A stretch of DNA of 49,182 nucleotides from Bacteroidota bacterium (GTDB lineage Bacteria; Bacteroidota; Bacteroidia; 2-12-FULL-35-15): positions 1 through 49,182 of the forward strand of contig JAJTCJ010000051.1 of the NCBI GenBank assembly GCA_021323165.1, given 5' to 3'. The translations under genes and the position numbers were made by a program. Position 1 is the first letter of the stretch. Each line of letters begins with the position of its first letter. The notes under the pieces are model-generated. The model worked only from the letters and a program-made list of their open reading frames with translations. It searched no databases and was not told where the DNA came from. Below are positions 17,406-28,000 of the stretch, piece by piece.

Positions 17406-18302
17406 TCAAATTGCTATTGACTTTTTGGAAATTTTTATACCTAATCTGATACCTGCCCAACCAACTTGAGCAACAAGAATTTTTTTGCCGTCACTATTTT
17501 CATACTCGGCTGGTTTATCCAGAAAAGTATGGGTATGCGCGCCTAGTATAACGTCAATGTTCTTAGATTGTTTTGCAAGTTCAACATCATTTATTTGTTT
17601 TCCTCTTGAACTGTATCCAAGATGAGAAAGACAAATTACAAGATCACATTTTTTTTCATGCTTTAAATAACGTGATGCTTCTGCTGCTTTTAAAATAGGA
17701 TCAAGATATTTTGTATTGCCATACATTCTTTTTTCTACTAATCCATCTAATTCAATTCCTAATCCGAACACTCCGATACTTATTCCATCCTTAACAAAAA
17801 TTTTATGCGGAAGTGTTTTGCCTGCCATCGGTGTATCGGAAAAATCATAATTACAATTAATGAAAGGGAAGTTTGCGTGAGGCAATTGTTTTACAAGTCC
17901 TTCAAGCCCATTGTCAAAATCATGATTGCCGATTGTTGATGCATCATATTGCATCATTGTCATAAGTTTAAATTCGAGTTCGCCTCCATACATATTAAAG
18001 TATGGTGTTCCCTGAAATATATCTCCGACATCAAATAATAAAACATTTTTTTCTTCGGCTCTGATCTTTTTGATCACAGCTGCACGATTCACTGCGCCTC
18101 CTAAACCCGGATATTTGGGATCGTTATCCGGAAAAGGATCAACATGACTGTGTACATCATTTGTATGTAATATTGTTAACTTAACCAGATCTGTTTTTGC
18201 GAACACTTCGTCCGGTATAGAACTTAGTGCAAAAAATCCAGCTCCTGCAAATGCTGATTTTTTTAAGAAGGCGCGTCTGCTATTCAAATTTAATTCGTCC
18301 AT
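17406..18302 (-). CDS. Tat-exported metallophosphatase, 5'-nucleotidase N-terminal half
   Basis: A 298-residue calcineurin-like phosphatase matching the catalytic half of UshA-type 5'-nucleotidases, which release phosphate and nucleoside outside the cytoplasm. A twin-arginine signal is clear at SRRAFLKKSAFAG (R9-R10). Metal-binding motifs are present: HTNDVHSH (D49, H51), FDVGDIFQG, GNHDFDNG and GAHTHTF. The start at 18302 puts the twin arginines at residues 9-10, as expected; the frame is open upstream to 18353. It overlaps the end of the gene for the C-terminal half by 23 bp, so both are made together. The substrate is not readable. Confidence 0.9.
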   Translation of the reverse strand: MDELNLNSRRAFLKKSAFAGAGFFALSSIPDEVFAKTDLVKLTILHTNDVHSHVDPFPDNDPKYPGLGGAVNRAAVIKKIRAEEKNVLLFDVGDIFQGTPYFNMYGGELEFKLMTMMQYDASTIGNHDFDNGLEGLVKQLPHANFPFINCNYDFSDTPMAGKTLPHKIFVKDGISIGVFGLGIELDGLVEKRMYGNTKYLDPILKAAEASRYLKHEKKCDLVICLSHLGYSSRGKQINDVELAKQSKNIDVILGAHTHTFLDKPAEYENSDGKKILVAQVGWAGIRLGIKISKKSIAI

Positions 18303-18939
18303 CTTTTTTACTTTTAATATCTCCGCCTGCTGCGAGATAATCTGAAGTAACAACTTTATAGTTCCTGTTTATATCAAATGCATTTCCGTTTATCTTAACA
18401 TCACCGATCTTTTTTCCTTTCGCAGTGATCATTGCTCCTGCAAATGGGGCTCCATTGAAATTAATGAGAGACTGAATCAGCTGCTCCATTTTGTTTCCTG
18501 AGATAGTAAGTATAACTATGCTGTTCTCAAATGGCATGAGTTCAAAAGCATTGCCGCGTGTGATAGGTCCTTTTGGAAGTTGTGCGCGTAATCCTCCGTT
18601 ATTTAATAAACAAATATCAGCTGGTTGATGATCAGCGGGTTTATAAAAATCATTTGTTTTTTTTAAAACTGCATCAGAAACAAAATTGCCAAGTGAGCTT
18701 TCCGGCAATCCTTTAGTTAAAGCTGAATCAGAAATCACGAGAACTTCATTCATTATCTTATCCATCCCATTTTTATATGGCGCAATGAGCTTGTAAGCTG
18801 ATGAATCTACCGTGGAGTTCTGTGAATTGAATTCTATAGAAGCTGTTTGTACCGATCTTATTTTAGTCGAGCCGGAACAGCCTATAAATAAGGCAATAGG
18901 AAGAAAAGCAATATAAAATTGCAGGCGATGATATTTCAT
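18280..18939 (-). CDS. 5'-nucleotidase C-terminal domain lipoprotein
   Basis: A 219-residue protein with a lipoprotein signal (ALFIGCSGS, cysteine at residue 21) followed by the substrate-binding domain of 5'-nucleotidases: LGNFVSDA, LNNGGLRAQLPKGPITRGNAF, FENSIVIL, and a final SDYLAAGGD. It ends about 12 residues after GGD, whereas I expect a longer tail in homologues, so the C-terminus looks shortened where the next gene begins. Together with the downstream metallophosphatase it rebuilds the two halves of UshA in reverse gene order, a layout I recall from other Bacteroidota. Confidence 0.88.
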   Translation of the reverse strand: MKYHRLQFYIAFLPIALFIGCSGSTKIRSVQTASIEFNSQNSTVDSSAYKLIAPYKNGMDKIMNEVLVISDSALTKGLPESSLGNFVSDAVLKKTNDFYKPADHQPADICLLNNGGLRAQLPKGPITRGNAFELMPFENSIVILTISGNKMEQLIQSLINFNGAPFAGAMITAKGKKIGDVKINGNAFDINRNYKVVTSDYLAAGGDIKSKKDGRIKFE

Positions 18940-19092
18940 TAAATTTAATTGGTATTTACTTTCCTAGAGCCACACAATTATAGAAAATAAAAACGGTATT
19001 GAAAAGCAATTCCTGTTAAATAATAAAATTTATTTTTTAGTTTTAATTGAATAAAAAATGTATTTTGACTGCAACAAAATAAATTTTCTGAG

Positions 19093-19497
19093 ATGTATAT
19101 TTCTGAGACAACTGTGCGCGTACGGTATGCTGAGACCGACAAAATGGGTTATGTATATTACGGTAATTACACTCAGTATTATGAGATAGGCAGAGTAGAA
19201 GCAATGCGTTCTTTGGGAACCAGTTATAAAGAAATGGAGGAGAATGGAATAATGCTTCCCGTTTATACATGTTCTCTCAAATATCATAAAGCTGCATTAT
19301 ACGATGATCTCCTTATAATAAAAACTATTATTAAAGAATTGCCAACGCTTAAGATTTCCTTTGATTATGAAATATATAATCAGGAAAATGTACTTCTAAA
19401 TACCGGAAGCACCACTTTGATCTTTATAAATATGGCTACTAACCGCCCGTGCCGTGCTCCGGAATCCTTTATTAAAAAAATAGAAAAATATTTTTAA
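19093..19497 (+). CDS. Acyl-CoA thioesterase, YbgC/4-hydroxybenzoyl-CoA thioesterase type
   Basis: A 134-residue hot-dog-fold thioesterase. The catalytic segment VRYAETDKMGYVYYGNY (aspartate D17 followed by a tyrosine/asparagine pair) is typical of YbgC-like enzymes. Cytoplasmic, with no signal sequence. It is divergent from the 5'-nucleotidase operon across a very AT-rich 153-bp gap. The TATTTTG at about 19060 is one base short of a perfect -7 box. The in vivo substrate is unknown. Confidence 0.9.
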   Translation: MYISETTVRVRYAETDKMGYVYYGNYTQYYEIGRVEAMRSLGTSYKEMEENGIMLPVYTCSLKYHKAALYDDLLIIKTIIKELPTLKISFDYEIYNQENVLLNTGSTTLIFINMATNRPCRAPESFIKKIEKYF

Positions 19498-19514
19498 AGA
19501 ATTAGGTTAAAACA

Positions 19515-19551
19515 TTTGCTTGTACGTTTAAATTAATCGTATATTTGCGAT
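19515..19551 (+). promoter_or_regulatory. arsR promoter with putative ArsR operator
   Basis: -33 TTTG (19515-19518) and a perfect -7 TATATTTG (19540-19547) are 21 bp apart. The -7 box is flanked exactly by ATCG (19536-19539) and CGAT (19548-19551), a short dyad. A repressor bound there would block RNA polymerase, as expected for autoregulated ArsR proteins. The promoter is directly visible; the operator is inferred. Confidence 0.65.
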
Positions 19552-19566
19552 ATAAGATTTAACGTC

Positions 19567-19899
19567 ATGGCATATTCAAAAAAAACAGAGTTCAGCAAGA
19601 TTGAAATTAAAGCAAGCGAGATCGCTAAAGCATTGTCACATCCTGCAAGAGTTGCTATTATCCAGTTTCTTGCAGAACAGAAATCCTGTATTTGTAATGA
19701 TATTGTCGAACAGCTCCCTTTATCACAATCCACTGTTTCACAGCATTTAAAAGAGTTAAAAAATGCCGGACTCATCCAGGGTGAAATAGATGGACCCAGA
19801 GTTTGTTATTGCATTGATAAAGAAAACTGGAAGGAAGCAAAAGCGATCTTTACTGAATTGTTTAATCTGAAATTTGATGCAATGAAAAAATGTTGTTGA
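19567..19899 (+). CDS. arsR: ArsR/SmtB-family repressor, probably arsenite-responsive
   Basis: A 110-residue winged-helix repressor. The helix-turn-helix is [28 protein letters not shown] pair (C41, C43) stands just before the recognition region, where E. coli ArsR has its arsenite cysteines, and further cysteines occur at C80, C82 and the C-terminal C109-C110. As first gene of the ars operon it should repress its own promoter until As(III) binds. It is followed after 35 bp by the DUF6428 gene. Whether sensing uses the CIC or the C-terminal pair is open. Confidence 0.9.
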   Translation: MAYSKKTEFSKIEIKASEIAKALSHPARVAIIQFLAEQKSCICNDIVEQLPLSQSTVSQHLKELKNAGLIQGEIDGPRVCYCIDKENWKEAKAIFTELFNLKFDAMKKCC

Positions 19900-19934
19900 T
19901 CAGTAATTTATATTAACCCTAAATACTATATATC

Positions 19935-20399
19935 ATGAAACTATCAGAATTTAAAAGCAATTTGAATAAATTAAATGATGTTAATTTTATTCAGCCCGAT
20001 GGGAAAGCAGTGCCCCACCATTTTCATATTACTGAAGTTGGTATTACTACAAAGAACTTTATTGATTGCGGAGGAACTATTCGTGAAGAAAGAGTAGTGA
20101 ATTTTCAGCTTTGGCAGGCCAACGATTTTAATCACAGGCTGAGTCCGGAGAAGTTGTTAAATATTATTGCTCTTTCCGAAAAAGCAATTGTTTCAGGTGA
20201 TCATGAAGTAGAAGTGGAGTATCAGACTAACACAATTGGACGGTATGGTGTGGAGTATAAAGATGGCGCATTTATTTTAACAGCAAAGAATACAAACTGC
20301 CTGGCCAGCGATTCCTGCGGAATTAAACAGGAAGAAAAACTTATCCCTGTAGGTAATACGGCAAATGGATGTTGTACTCCGGGTGGAGGATGTTGTTAA
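19935..20399 (+). CDS. DUF6428 family protein with Cys-rich tail
   Basis: A 154-residue protein I match to DUF6428, a family seen beside arsR in Bacteroidota. The first 115 residues form a compact domain (HHFHITEVG, VNFQLWQANDFNHRL, LSPEKLLNII). The last 30 residues carry six cysteines, ending NGCCTPGGGCC. No signal peptide. The CC-x5-CC tail suggests thiol binding of As(III) or another soft metal, so a chaperone or sequestering role is plausible but unproven. It sits between arsR and the aquaporin gene in one operon. Confidence 0.75.
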   Translation: MKLSEFKSNLNKLNDVNFIQPDGKAVPHHFHITEVGITTKNFIDCGGTIREERVVNFQLWQANDFNHRLSPEKLLNIIALSEKAIVSGDHEVEVEYQTNTIGRYGVEYKDGAFILTAKNTNCLASDSCGIKQEEKLIPVGNTANGCCTPGGGCC

Positions 20400-20415
20400 A
20401 ATTTGAAATATATTT

Positions 20416-20442
20416 ACTGATCGAAGGGCAAATGCCCTTTGA
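20416..20442 (+). other. Hairpin in the ars operon leader of the aquaporin gene
   Basis: GATCgAAGGGCA and TGCCCTTtGATC form an inverted repeat around AA, in the 142-bp gap between the DUF6428 and aquaporin genes. There is no T-tract after it, so it is not a standard terminator. It may be an mRNA-stabilising or processing element. The rest of the gap shows no clear promoter. Confidence 0.4.
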
Positions 20443-20541
20443 TCTAAATATCTGAATTATGAAATAGCCATTTCCATCAGGAAGCAAATCGGAATAAAAA
20501 CAATGGCGTATTCCATATGACCTTAAAATAATTATTTACAT

Positions 20542-21186
20542 ATGAAAAAATCATTGGCGGAATTTACTTCCACATTCTTTCTTGTTTTTGTTGCAACAGG
20601 ATCTGTTATACTCGATAACGTTAATGGTGGAAAAATAACTCTTGCAGGTATTTCTCTTGTAACCGGACTGATCGTTTCCTTAATGATTATAATACTCGGT
20701 AAATGGAGCGGTGCTCACATGAACCCTGCTGTTACATTGTCTCTTGCTTTCGGTGGTAAATTTTTAAGAAAAGATGTTCTCCCTTATGTTCTCGCACAGG
20801 CTGCAGGTGCATTAACTGCAAGTTTTTTACTTCGACAGATTTTTCCGCATAGTCCAACATTAGGTGAAACTCTGCCATCAATAAGTGCATATTGGGCATT
20901 CACAATGGAGTTCATTCTTACATTCTTTCTTATGATAGTGATCCTTGTTGGTGCAAGAAAGAAGATCAAATACGAACCATGGATCATTGGAGCATATGTT
21001 GCGTTAGGAATTTTTATTGGTGGTAAGTACTGTGGCGGTTCAATGAATCCGATCCGTTCATTTGCTCCTGCCGTGATGAACAGCAACACCGATCTTTTAT
21101 GGATCTATCTTACTGGTCCGTTTGCCGGGGCAATTGCAGGAGTATTTACGTTTAATTTTTATAATAAATCTGAAGAAGTAAAATGA
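20542..21186 (+). CDS. MIP/aquaporin-family channel, likely arsenite channel (AqpS-like)
   Basis: A 214-residue channel with six predicted transmembrane helices and two half-helix motifs: NPA at 61-63 (HMNPAVTL) and NPI at 169-171 (SMNPIRSF), followed by the selectivity-filter arginine R172. The second motif differs from canonical NPA. Placement between arsR and arsC matches the AqpS arrangement of Sinorhizobium, where the aquaporin lets As(III) made by ArsC diffuse out of the cell. No ArsB or Acr3 pump gene is present in the operon. The 4-bp ATGA overlap with arsC shows tight coupling. Transport of other small neutral solutes is possible. Confidence 0.88.
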   Translation: MKKSLAEFTSTFFLVFVATGSVILDNVNGGKITLAGISLVTGLIVSLMIIILGKWSGAHMNPAVTLSLAFGGKFLRKDVLPYVLAQAAGALTASFLLRQIFPHSPTLGETLPSISAYWAFTMEFILTFFLMIVILVGARKKIKYEPWIIGAYVALGIFIGGKYCGGSMNPIRSFAPAVMNSNTDLLWIYLTGPFAGAIAGVFTFNFYNKSEEVK

Positions 21187-21572
21187 AAACGATATTATTT
21201 GTTTGCGTAGAAAACTCAAACCGTAGTCAAATGGCTGAAGCTTTCGCAAAGATCCACGGGAAAGGAAAAGTGGAAGCTTACAGTTCAGGGTCTCGTCCTT
21301 CCGGAAAGATCAACCCAAAAGCAATTGCCGCAATGAAAGAATTAGGTTATGATCTCAATTCTCATTCTTCAAAATCACTTGATGAGATCCCTCAGATAAA
21401 ATATGATTATGCTATAACTATGGGATGCGGAGATGAATGTCCATTCGTTAAAGCTGATCATCGTGACGATTGGAAGTTGGAAGATCCAAAGAACATGGAA
21501 CCTTCTGAGTTTAATAAAGTAAGAGATGAGATTGAAAAAAGGGTAAAAGAGTTGATTAAAAAATTGAGTTAA
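21183..21572 (+). CDS. arsC: Arsenate reductase, thioredoxin-coupled LMW-PTP type
   Basis: A 129-residue arsenate reductase that reduces As(V) to As(III) with a cysteine relay. The P-loop is CVENSNRS (C8 nucleophile, R14), the relay cysteines are C82 and C86 in MGCGDECPF, and the catalytic aspartate is in the LEDPKN segment (D101). The relay cysteines mark it as ArsC rather than a tyrosine phosphatase. It is the last gene of the ars operon, overlapping the aquaporin stop. Confidence 0.92.
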   Translation: MKTILFVCVENSNRSQMAEAFAKIHGKGKVEAYSSGSRPSGKINPKAIAAMKELGYDLNSHSSKSLDEIPQIKYDYAITMGCGDECPFVKADHRDDWKLEDPKNMEPSEFNKVRDEIEKRVKELIKKLS

Positions 21573-21603
21573 TTAAGGCAAGTCTAAATAACCCACTCAA
21601 CCA

Positions 21604-22260
21604 TTAACTATTAACTATATTCCCATCTCTCATCACAAGTTTTCTGTCAGCCATATTCGCCAATTCTTCATTATGAGTTACAATAACAAAGGTTTGATTG
21701 AATCGTTCTCTTAAAGTAAAAAATAATTGGTGCAGATCCTTTGCAGTGGCAGAATCTAAATTTCCGGAAGGTTCATCAGCTAAAACAACTGAAGGATTAT
21801 TGATCAAGGCTCTTGCAACAGCAACACGCTGCTGTTCACCACCAGATAATTCATTGGGTTTATGATGCATGCGTTCTTCCAATCCTAAAAATGCTAGAAG
21901 CTCTTTAGCTTTTTTTTCCGCTTCTGAGGTTGAAACTCCTCCTATATAAGCAGGAATACAAACATTTTCCAATGCCGTAAACTCAGGAAGTAAATGATGA
22001 AATTGAAATACGAAGCCAATATTCTTATTACGGAATTCTGCAAGTTTTTTATCGTTTAGACTTGAAATATTAACTCCGTTGATCTCCAAAGTTCCTTTAT
22101 TCGCTCTGTCAAGAGTTCCTATTATGTGAAGCAAAGTGGTTTTTCCAGCTCCAGAAGCGCCTACTATAGAAATGACTTCGCCTTTTTTAATTTCGATCTC
22201 AACTCCTTTCAGCACATTAAGCTTACCGTATGATTTATGAATATCAGATGCTTTGATCAT
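21604..22260 (-). CDS. lolD: LolD-type ABC transporter ATP-binding protein
   Basis: A 218-residue ABC ATPase of the LolD/MacB branch. Walker A is GASGAGKTT, the signature [15 protein letters not shown], Walker [14 protein letters not shown], and the switch histidine is in [10 protein letters not shown]. LolD energises release of lipoproteins from the inner membrane, together with LolC/LolE, which are not in this window. The start codon overlaps the stop of the preceding DUF5916 gene by one base (TAATG), so the two are translationally coupled. The LolD name rests on family resemblance without its membrane partner. Confidence 0.8.
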   Translation of the reverse strand: MIKASDIHKSYGKLNVLKGVEIEIKKGEVISIVGASGAGKTTLLHIIGTLDRANKGTLEINGVNISSLNDKKLAEFRNKNIGFVFQFHHLLPEFTALENVCIPAYIGGVSTSEAEKKAKELLAFLGLEERMHHKPNELSGGEQQRVAVARALINNPSVVLADEPSGNLDSATAKDLHQLFFTLRERFNQTFVIVTHNEELANMADRKLVMRDGNIVNS

Positions 22261-24725
22261 TAGTTGTTTTCGTGTTTTTTTCTCAGGTAAAGATAATCGA
22301 AAAAATAAATGACCTTTAACGAAATTGTATTTAACTGTTTGGCTTCAAAAGTATTATTTAAGTTCTCAGAATAACTGTTTATTACGGAATTGCCTTCATT
22401 GTAAATTGAGTTCTTCCAAACGATATTCATAAAGCTTCCTGGAGCAAACTGCCACTGAAAGACCATGTCGATATTAAAGGCATTAAAATTAAAATCATGA
22501 TTTTGATCGTAGCTGATATTATCAATCAAACGACCTTCTTCCGTCAGGTTGTAAAAACTTCTGTAATCACCTCTTGCCCAATAATGTCTTGCTCTGAAAC
22601 CAAGGGATAGGTTATTTCTGAAAAGATAACGTGCTTCAATTGTGTTTGTGACATTAGTCAAGAATCTCACCCCGAAAATTATATTTCCATATGCATCTTT
22701 ATTAACATATCCTCTGTCACCAAGATCCTTGGAATAATTGGATGAGAGATAAAGAGAGAACTTATCAGAGAATCGTATGGATGGCGACAGATTAATACCG
22801 AAGTATGGATTGTAACCAATAGTTGCTGTGACTTTTTCAGTTGATCCTGCATAAATATTTAAATTAACTCTGAATCTTTTTCTGGAATCAGTGTTAAGTC
22901 CTCCCCAAAATGTTAAGCCTCTGGGCCTGATAAGTATCCTTCCGGGAGTTCTTGGTTCATAATAATCAATTTGTTCTGTCACTCTCCAGTCTCCGCCAAA
23001 ATTAATATTGTCAAAAGATTTAAAAGTAGCATATGAATTCAGTTCAATGTTTACTGAATTTAATCGGTGAGTGGTATAATTTTCAAATTGTCTGACATTG
23101 ATCCCAAGTCCTGCATTTAAAAATCTGCCGAAAGGTTTGAACTGATTAAAGCTCAGATCCATTCCGTGACATATGTAATTAGTTTCACGATTATATCCCA
23201 TATCATTGTTCTGATAAGTAGGATTTATTCCTTCCCTGAATAATGTGAATTGAAAATTTCCGCTTGTCTTGGATGCAGTTAAGAAATAATTATGTCCTAC
23301 CACATCAGTATAACTGTTTTTAGCTGTATCAGGCGTAAATACATTGGTAATGGAAGCATCAGCAGATACCGCATATGTGTTTTTCTTATTATTGAGTCGT
23401 GTTCCGAATCCTGTAACATTAGAATTATTATATCCCCGCTGCCTGTTCACATTTGTATTTATAATATACATATTCGAACTGTTCTTCATCTGCTGATCAA
23501 AAACAATGATATTATAGTTAGAGAATGGTTCAGTTAAAATTTTGCGTTCGTTACCCATGCTATCTCTTGCAATTGCATAAGTATCATCAAGCACGGCATT
23601 TAATATTCCTACACCCAGGCCATTTGTAGTTCGTCCCGAGATTTTAGTTGCATTTAATAATTTAGCCTGATCAGGATTTTTAACAATAACTTCTTTTGTT
23701 TCGGGATTTGTTTGATAGTAGGCGTTATAATACCCTCCAGGTCTTCTGCCTATTCTTCGAGAATAAAACAATCCACCTTTTTGAAAGAGATCAATGCTTT
23801 CCTGAAAGAATGGGCGCTGTTCAGCATATTGTACTTCAAATGCGCTTAAATTCTTAACTATATTATCGCTTTGTACCTGAGTGAAATCAGGTAACAAGGT
23901 TGCATCAACAGTAAAACTTTCATTGATCCCATATTTAAGATCCATGCCTCCTGTAATATTTGCAGTATAATTACTTTCGCCTTTAATATTGGTCGGATAA
24001 TGTGAAGTATAAGCTGTAATATATGGAGTAAGCGATAAACGCACAGGTTCTTTAACGTTATCAAGTCCTTTCATGATTCCCCAATAGAATAAGCCATTTG
24101 ATGCTCCTCTTGGAGTTAATCCCCATTGAACAAATTCATTATTCCTTGCAATGCTTCTGGTTACCTGCAAACCCCAGATCTGCTTTTCCGAATTTGGAAA
24201 CCTGATAGCTGAGTATGGAATTTTCATTTCTACATTCCATCCGTCAGTTTCAATTCTTATGGCACTTTCCCATACGGCATTATATTGGGCGTCTGAAAAT
24301 TTTGAATCGAGTTGAACACCAGATGCAGTAACAGAAAAATCAAAAGCATCCTGCTGAGTATTATAAGTATCAAATACTATTCTAAATACATCGGCATTAA
24401 CGTTATCATCCCTGTTGCCTAGCTGTTTTCTTATGCTATCAGGTGCAGTGTCATAAAGTTTAGCGCTGATGTAAATGGCAGTATTATCATAAACCAATCT
24501 TACATGTGTTCTTTGAGAGGAGGGTGCTTTCTCAACAGGATAATTCTGAAGGAAAGTATTAATTACACTTGCATTTATCCAGGCTTCATCATCCAGCATT
24601 CCATCCAACTTAGGAGTTTTAGATGCTCTTGTGATTTCATACTCTTTTCTTTTAATACTATCTTTTTGTGCATACAGGTTCTGTATCAAGTACATTAGCA
24701 GTAGCAGCACGAAGATCTTTTTCAT
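22260..24725 (-). CDS. DUF5916 outer-membrane protein with CBM9-like domain
   Basis: An 821-residue secreted protein. A signal peptide (1-19, ending LYAQ) is followed by a carbohydrate-binding family 9-like domain (about 28-200: [42 protein letters not shown]), then a long region of alternating beta strands matching DUF5916, which probably forms an outer-membrane beta-barrel (about 220-815, rich in YxxN/FxxR strands and aromatic girdles). The ligand is unknown. A perfect -7 box precedes it. The lolD gene follows with a 1-bp overlap. Confidence 0.82.
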   Translation of the reverse strand: MKKIFVLLLLMYLIQNLYAQKDSIKRKEYEITRASKTPKLDGMLDDEAWINASVINTFLQNYPVEKAPSSQRTHVRLVYDNTAIYISAKLYDTAPDSIRKQLGNRDDNVNADVFRIVFDTYNTQQDAFDFSVTASGVQLDSKFSDAQYNAVWESAIRIETDGWNVEMKIPYSAIRFPNSEKQIWGLQVTRSIARNNEFVQWGLTPRGASNGLFYWGIMKGLDNVKEPVRLSLTPYITAYTSHYPTNIKGESNYTANITGGMDLKYGINESFTVDATLLPDFTQVQSDNIVKNLSAFEVQYAEQRPFFQESIDLFQKGGLFYSRRIGRRPGGYYNAYYQTNPETKEVIVKNPDQAKLLNATKISGRTTNGLGVGILNAVLDDTYAIARDSMGNERKILTEPFSNYNIIVFDQQMKNSSNMYIINTNVNRQRGYNNSNVTGFGTRLNNKKNTYAVSADASITNVFTPDTAKNSYTDVVGHNYFLTASKTSGNFQFTLFREGINPTYQNNDMGYNRETNYICHGMDLSFNQFKPFGRFLNAGLGINVRQFENYTTHRLNSVNIELNSYATFKSFDNINFGGDWRVTEQIDYYEPRTPGRILIRPRGLTFWGGLNTDSRKRFRVNLNIYAGSTEKVTATIGYNPYFGINLSPSIRFSDKFSLYLSSNYSKDLGDRGYVNKDAYGNIIFGVRFLTNVTNTIEARYLFRNNLSLGFRARHYWARGDYRSFYNLTEEGRLIDNISYDQNHDFNFNAFNIDMVFQWQFAPGSFMNIVWKNSIYNEGNSVINSYSENLNNTFEAKQLNTISLKVIYFFDYLYLRKKHENN

Positions 24726-25065
24726 ATGAAATAAAGATAATTAATTCTTCATTTCTCAAATGTATTATTTAATAAGCGGTTAATTTTCCCATTTAACGGT
24801 TTTTAACGAATGCTTAAACTACCAGAAACTCATGTTTTCAAAATATTAAAGAGTTTAATTTTGATCCTGACTTGTATAAGAATTCGGAAATGCCTACCCA
24901 AAAAATCCTTTTAATCAGAGTAGTTTGCGGGATATTAATAGCTTGTTTTCAGTTTCAGACTGGTATAGAAATGAAATATTTTGTAAAACTTAATGTTTAA
25001 AACAGGCGTATACTTGCTTAACAATCTCCCCTAATGCCATTTGTTTTATTCTAAAAACAAGTGTT
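24726..25065. other. Intergenic region with divergent promoters, no gene
   Basis: This 340-bp gap separates the divergent DUF5916 and large cargo genes. On the minus strand TACATTTG (24764-24757) is a perfect -7 box for DUF5916, giving a leader of about 27 nt. On the + strand TATACTTG near 25010 is a one-mismatch -7 candidate for the cargo gene. The middle (24780-24990) has no convincing open frame, repeat or RNA signature. Confidence 0.5.
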
Positions 25066-28000
25066 ATGAAATTTCAAAAAACCATTGTGCTGATAACAAC
25101 TATAGCTGTTATCTCTAATGTTCAGGCTGAAAAGATCCGGCATTCCGATCTCGCTCCCTTATCAGGATCATCTAAACAAAGATCCATGATGTCGGGATGT
25201 GCACCGGCAACAGCGCAAACAGATCTCGATATAAATAATGTGAGAGCAACAATTTTAAACGGTGGTGATATGTGGTGGGATCTCATGCACGGGCAATACG
25301 AGATACCGAAAGGAAGTGGTGTTACATCTCTTTATGCCGGTTCGTTATGGATAGGAGGACTTGATGCAGGGGATAATTTAAAAATTGCAGCAATGACATA
25401 CAGGCAAGGAGGAAATGATTTCTGGCCGGGCCCTTTGGATGCTTTTGGCTCTGTTCCTTCTTCTACCTGTACCCAATGGGATAAACATTTTACAATTACA
25501 AGAGAAGAGGTTGAAACTTTTCGTTCGACAGGTATTCCAACACCTAATATCACTAATTGGCCTGCTTTTAATTCATCAGGTCAACCAATGGCTCCTTTCT
25601 TTGATACTGATGGAAATGGTGATTACAATCCGATGGCAGGAGATTATCCTGATTACGACCTTAATGGAAACAGAGGATGTGAAGCACAATTAAAAGGGGA
25701 TAAAACATTATGGTGGGTTTTCAACGACATGGGAAACTCCCATTCTGAAACCGGTGGAAATTCAATCGGACTTGAGATCCAGGCACAGGCATTCGGATTC
25801 AAAACAAATGATGAGATCAATAATATGACTTTCTATAAATATAAGATAATCAATAAATCTTCCTTTGATCTTAAGAAAACATATTTTGGTGTATGGGCAG
25901 ATCCTGATCTTGGTGGAGGAGGAGATGATTATGTTGGATGTGATGTTACAAGAGGATTGGGATATTGTTATAATGGTGACCTTGTTGATGATGGTGTTTT
26001 GGGAGGAGAAAATACCTACGGATCAAATCCTCCGGCAATCGGAATCGATTTTTTTGAAGGGCCAAAAGCTGATGATAACGGCTTAGCTGATCCTCAGGAT
26101 AGCTCTGCAAATGGAATAGGTTACAATGATATTATTATTGATAATGAAAGACTGGGAATGTCCAAATTTGTTTATTATACAAATGGCGCTCCTTCAGGTC
26201 AGGGGGACCCACATACGGCATTCGAATTCTATAATTATCTTACAGGATACTGGAGAGATGCCACACCATTCACTTATGGAGGAACCGGACATTTATCCGG
26301 AGGGCCTGTATGTGATTATATGTTTCCCGGTGATTCGGATCCGAATGGTTATGGTACTGATGGAAATATTATGCCGTCATGGGATGAAAGTTCTGTTAAC
26401 AATCATCCTGCTGACAGAAGATTTCTTCAGTCATCTGGTCCATTCACACTTAAATCGGGTTCAGTAAATTATATTACTACCGGAGTTGTTTGGGCAAGAG
26501 CAACACAAGGCGGTAATCTTGCCTCTTTAGCTTTATTAAAAGCAGCCGATACAAAAGCGCAGGCATTATTTCAAAGTTGTTTCAAAATCCTTGATGGCCC
26601 AACAGCTCCTGATCTTACGATCCAGGAATTAAATAATCAATTAATATTTTCATTGTCTCAATCGGCAAATTCAAATAACATTGGCGAAAATTATTCAGAA
26701 CGGGATCCATATGTACTTTCAGGTCCGGATACACTTTACAAGTTCGAAGGTTATCAGGTTTTCCAGTTAAAAGATCCAACGGTGAATGTTAATGATCTTC
26801 ATAATATTGATAAGGCGAGGCTTGTTATGCAGTGCGATATACAGAACAGTACAGGTCAGATAATCAATTATACCAATGATCCTGCAATTAGTTCCTGGGT
26901 TCCTGTTGAAGAAGTGAATGGAAGTAACAAGGGAATCATTCACTCATTTAATCTTAGTGTAGATAAATTTGCATCTGGTGTTAACAATCTGGTAAATCAT
27001 AAACAATATTATTATATGGTTATCGCTTATGCATTTAACAGTGGTGAAATTGCAGCTAATCCTTTTGTAAGCAATACAGCAAATAAGCCATATTTATCCG
27101 GCAGACGTAATGTGAAAGTATATACTGCTATCCCGCACATACCAAATCCTGAAGCAATGGGAACGATACAAAATTCTGATTATGGAAGCGGTCCGGAAAT
27201 TACAAGGATTGAAGGTCAAGGTAACGGAGGAAGACTAGTAGATCTGACTTATCAATCGGAAAATGAAATTGTTTTTTCGAATGACGGAAGATCTGTTCAT
27301 CCTGTTTATCAATCAGGTAAAGGTCCAATTGAAGTTAAAGTGATAGATCCTCTGAACGTGCCTGCTGCTGATTTTACTTTAAAATTTACTTCAGTACAAA
27401 CAACTTCTATGTGGTCTCTCAAGAATAATGTTACAGGTGAAACAGTAAATTCGGATCGGTCAATTGCAATCAGAAATGAACAGCTCTTTCCTCAATGGGG
27501 AATATCAGTAAGTATTACTCAGGTAAAGCCGGCTGGTTCTGCTGATCTGGAAACCGGTGGTTTTATGGAGGCTACAATGTCATTTTCTGATCCATCAAAA
27601 CGGTGGCTTACAAGTTTGCCTGATGAGGATGGAGATCTGCCTTCCAATTGGATACGTTCCGGATCTTATAAATCTGCAACCGGGCCGGCAGCTTTTGATG
27701 ACAGATATAAAGTAGTGGGAACAAATGTTGAGTTTATTGATCCGCAGGCAAAATTTGAGAAGATCTTAAATGGTAGCTGGGCACCTTATGCCTTGTGTGC
27801 ATATTCAGATGCTGCTAAATTAAGTACATGTGGACCAGCATTAACAAATGGAGGCGGAGTTAATATTTTGCATGATAGTTTAACGTATTTGTCCAGTGTT
27901 GATATCGTAATAACAAACGACAGATCTAAGTGGACACGCTGTCCGGTTTTAGAAATGCAGGAAGAGCCAGGTCTTGCTGAGGGTGGCGCACCGAAACTTG

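Noticed and set aside
21573-21588. Second MntR-like box TTAAGGCAAGTCTAAA
   Set aside because: Two of seven arm positions do not pair and it lies between convergent gene ends, where no promoter is expected.
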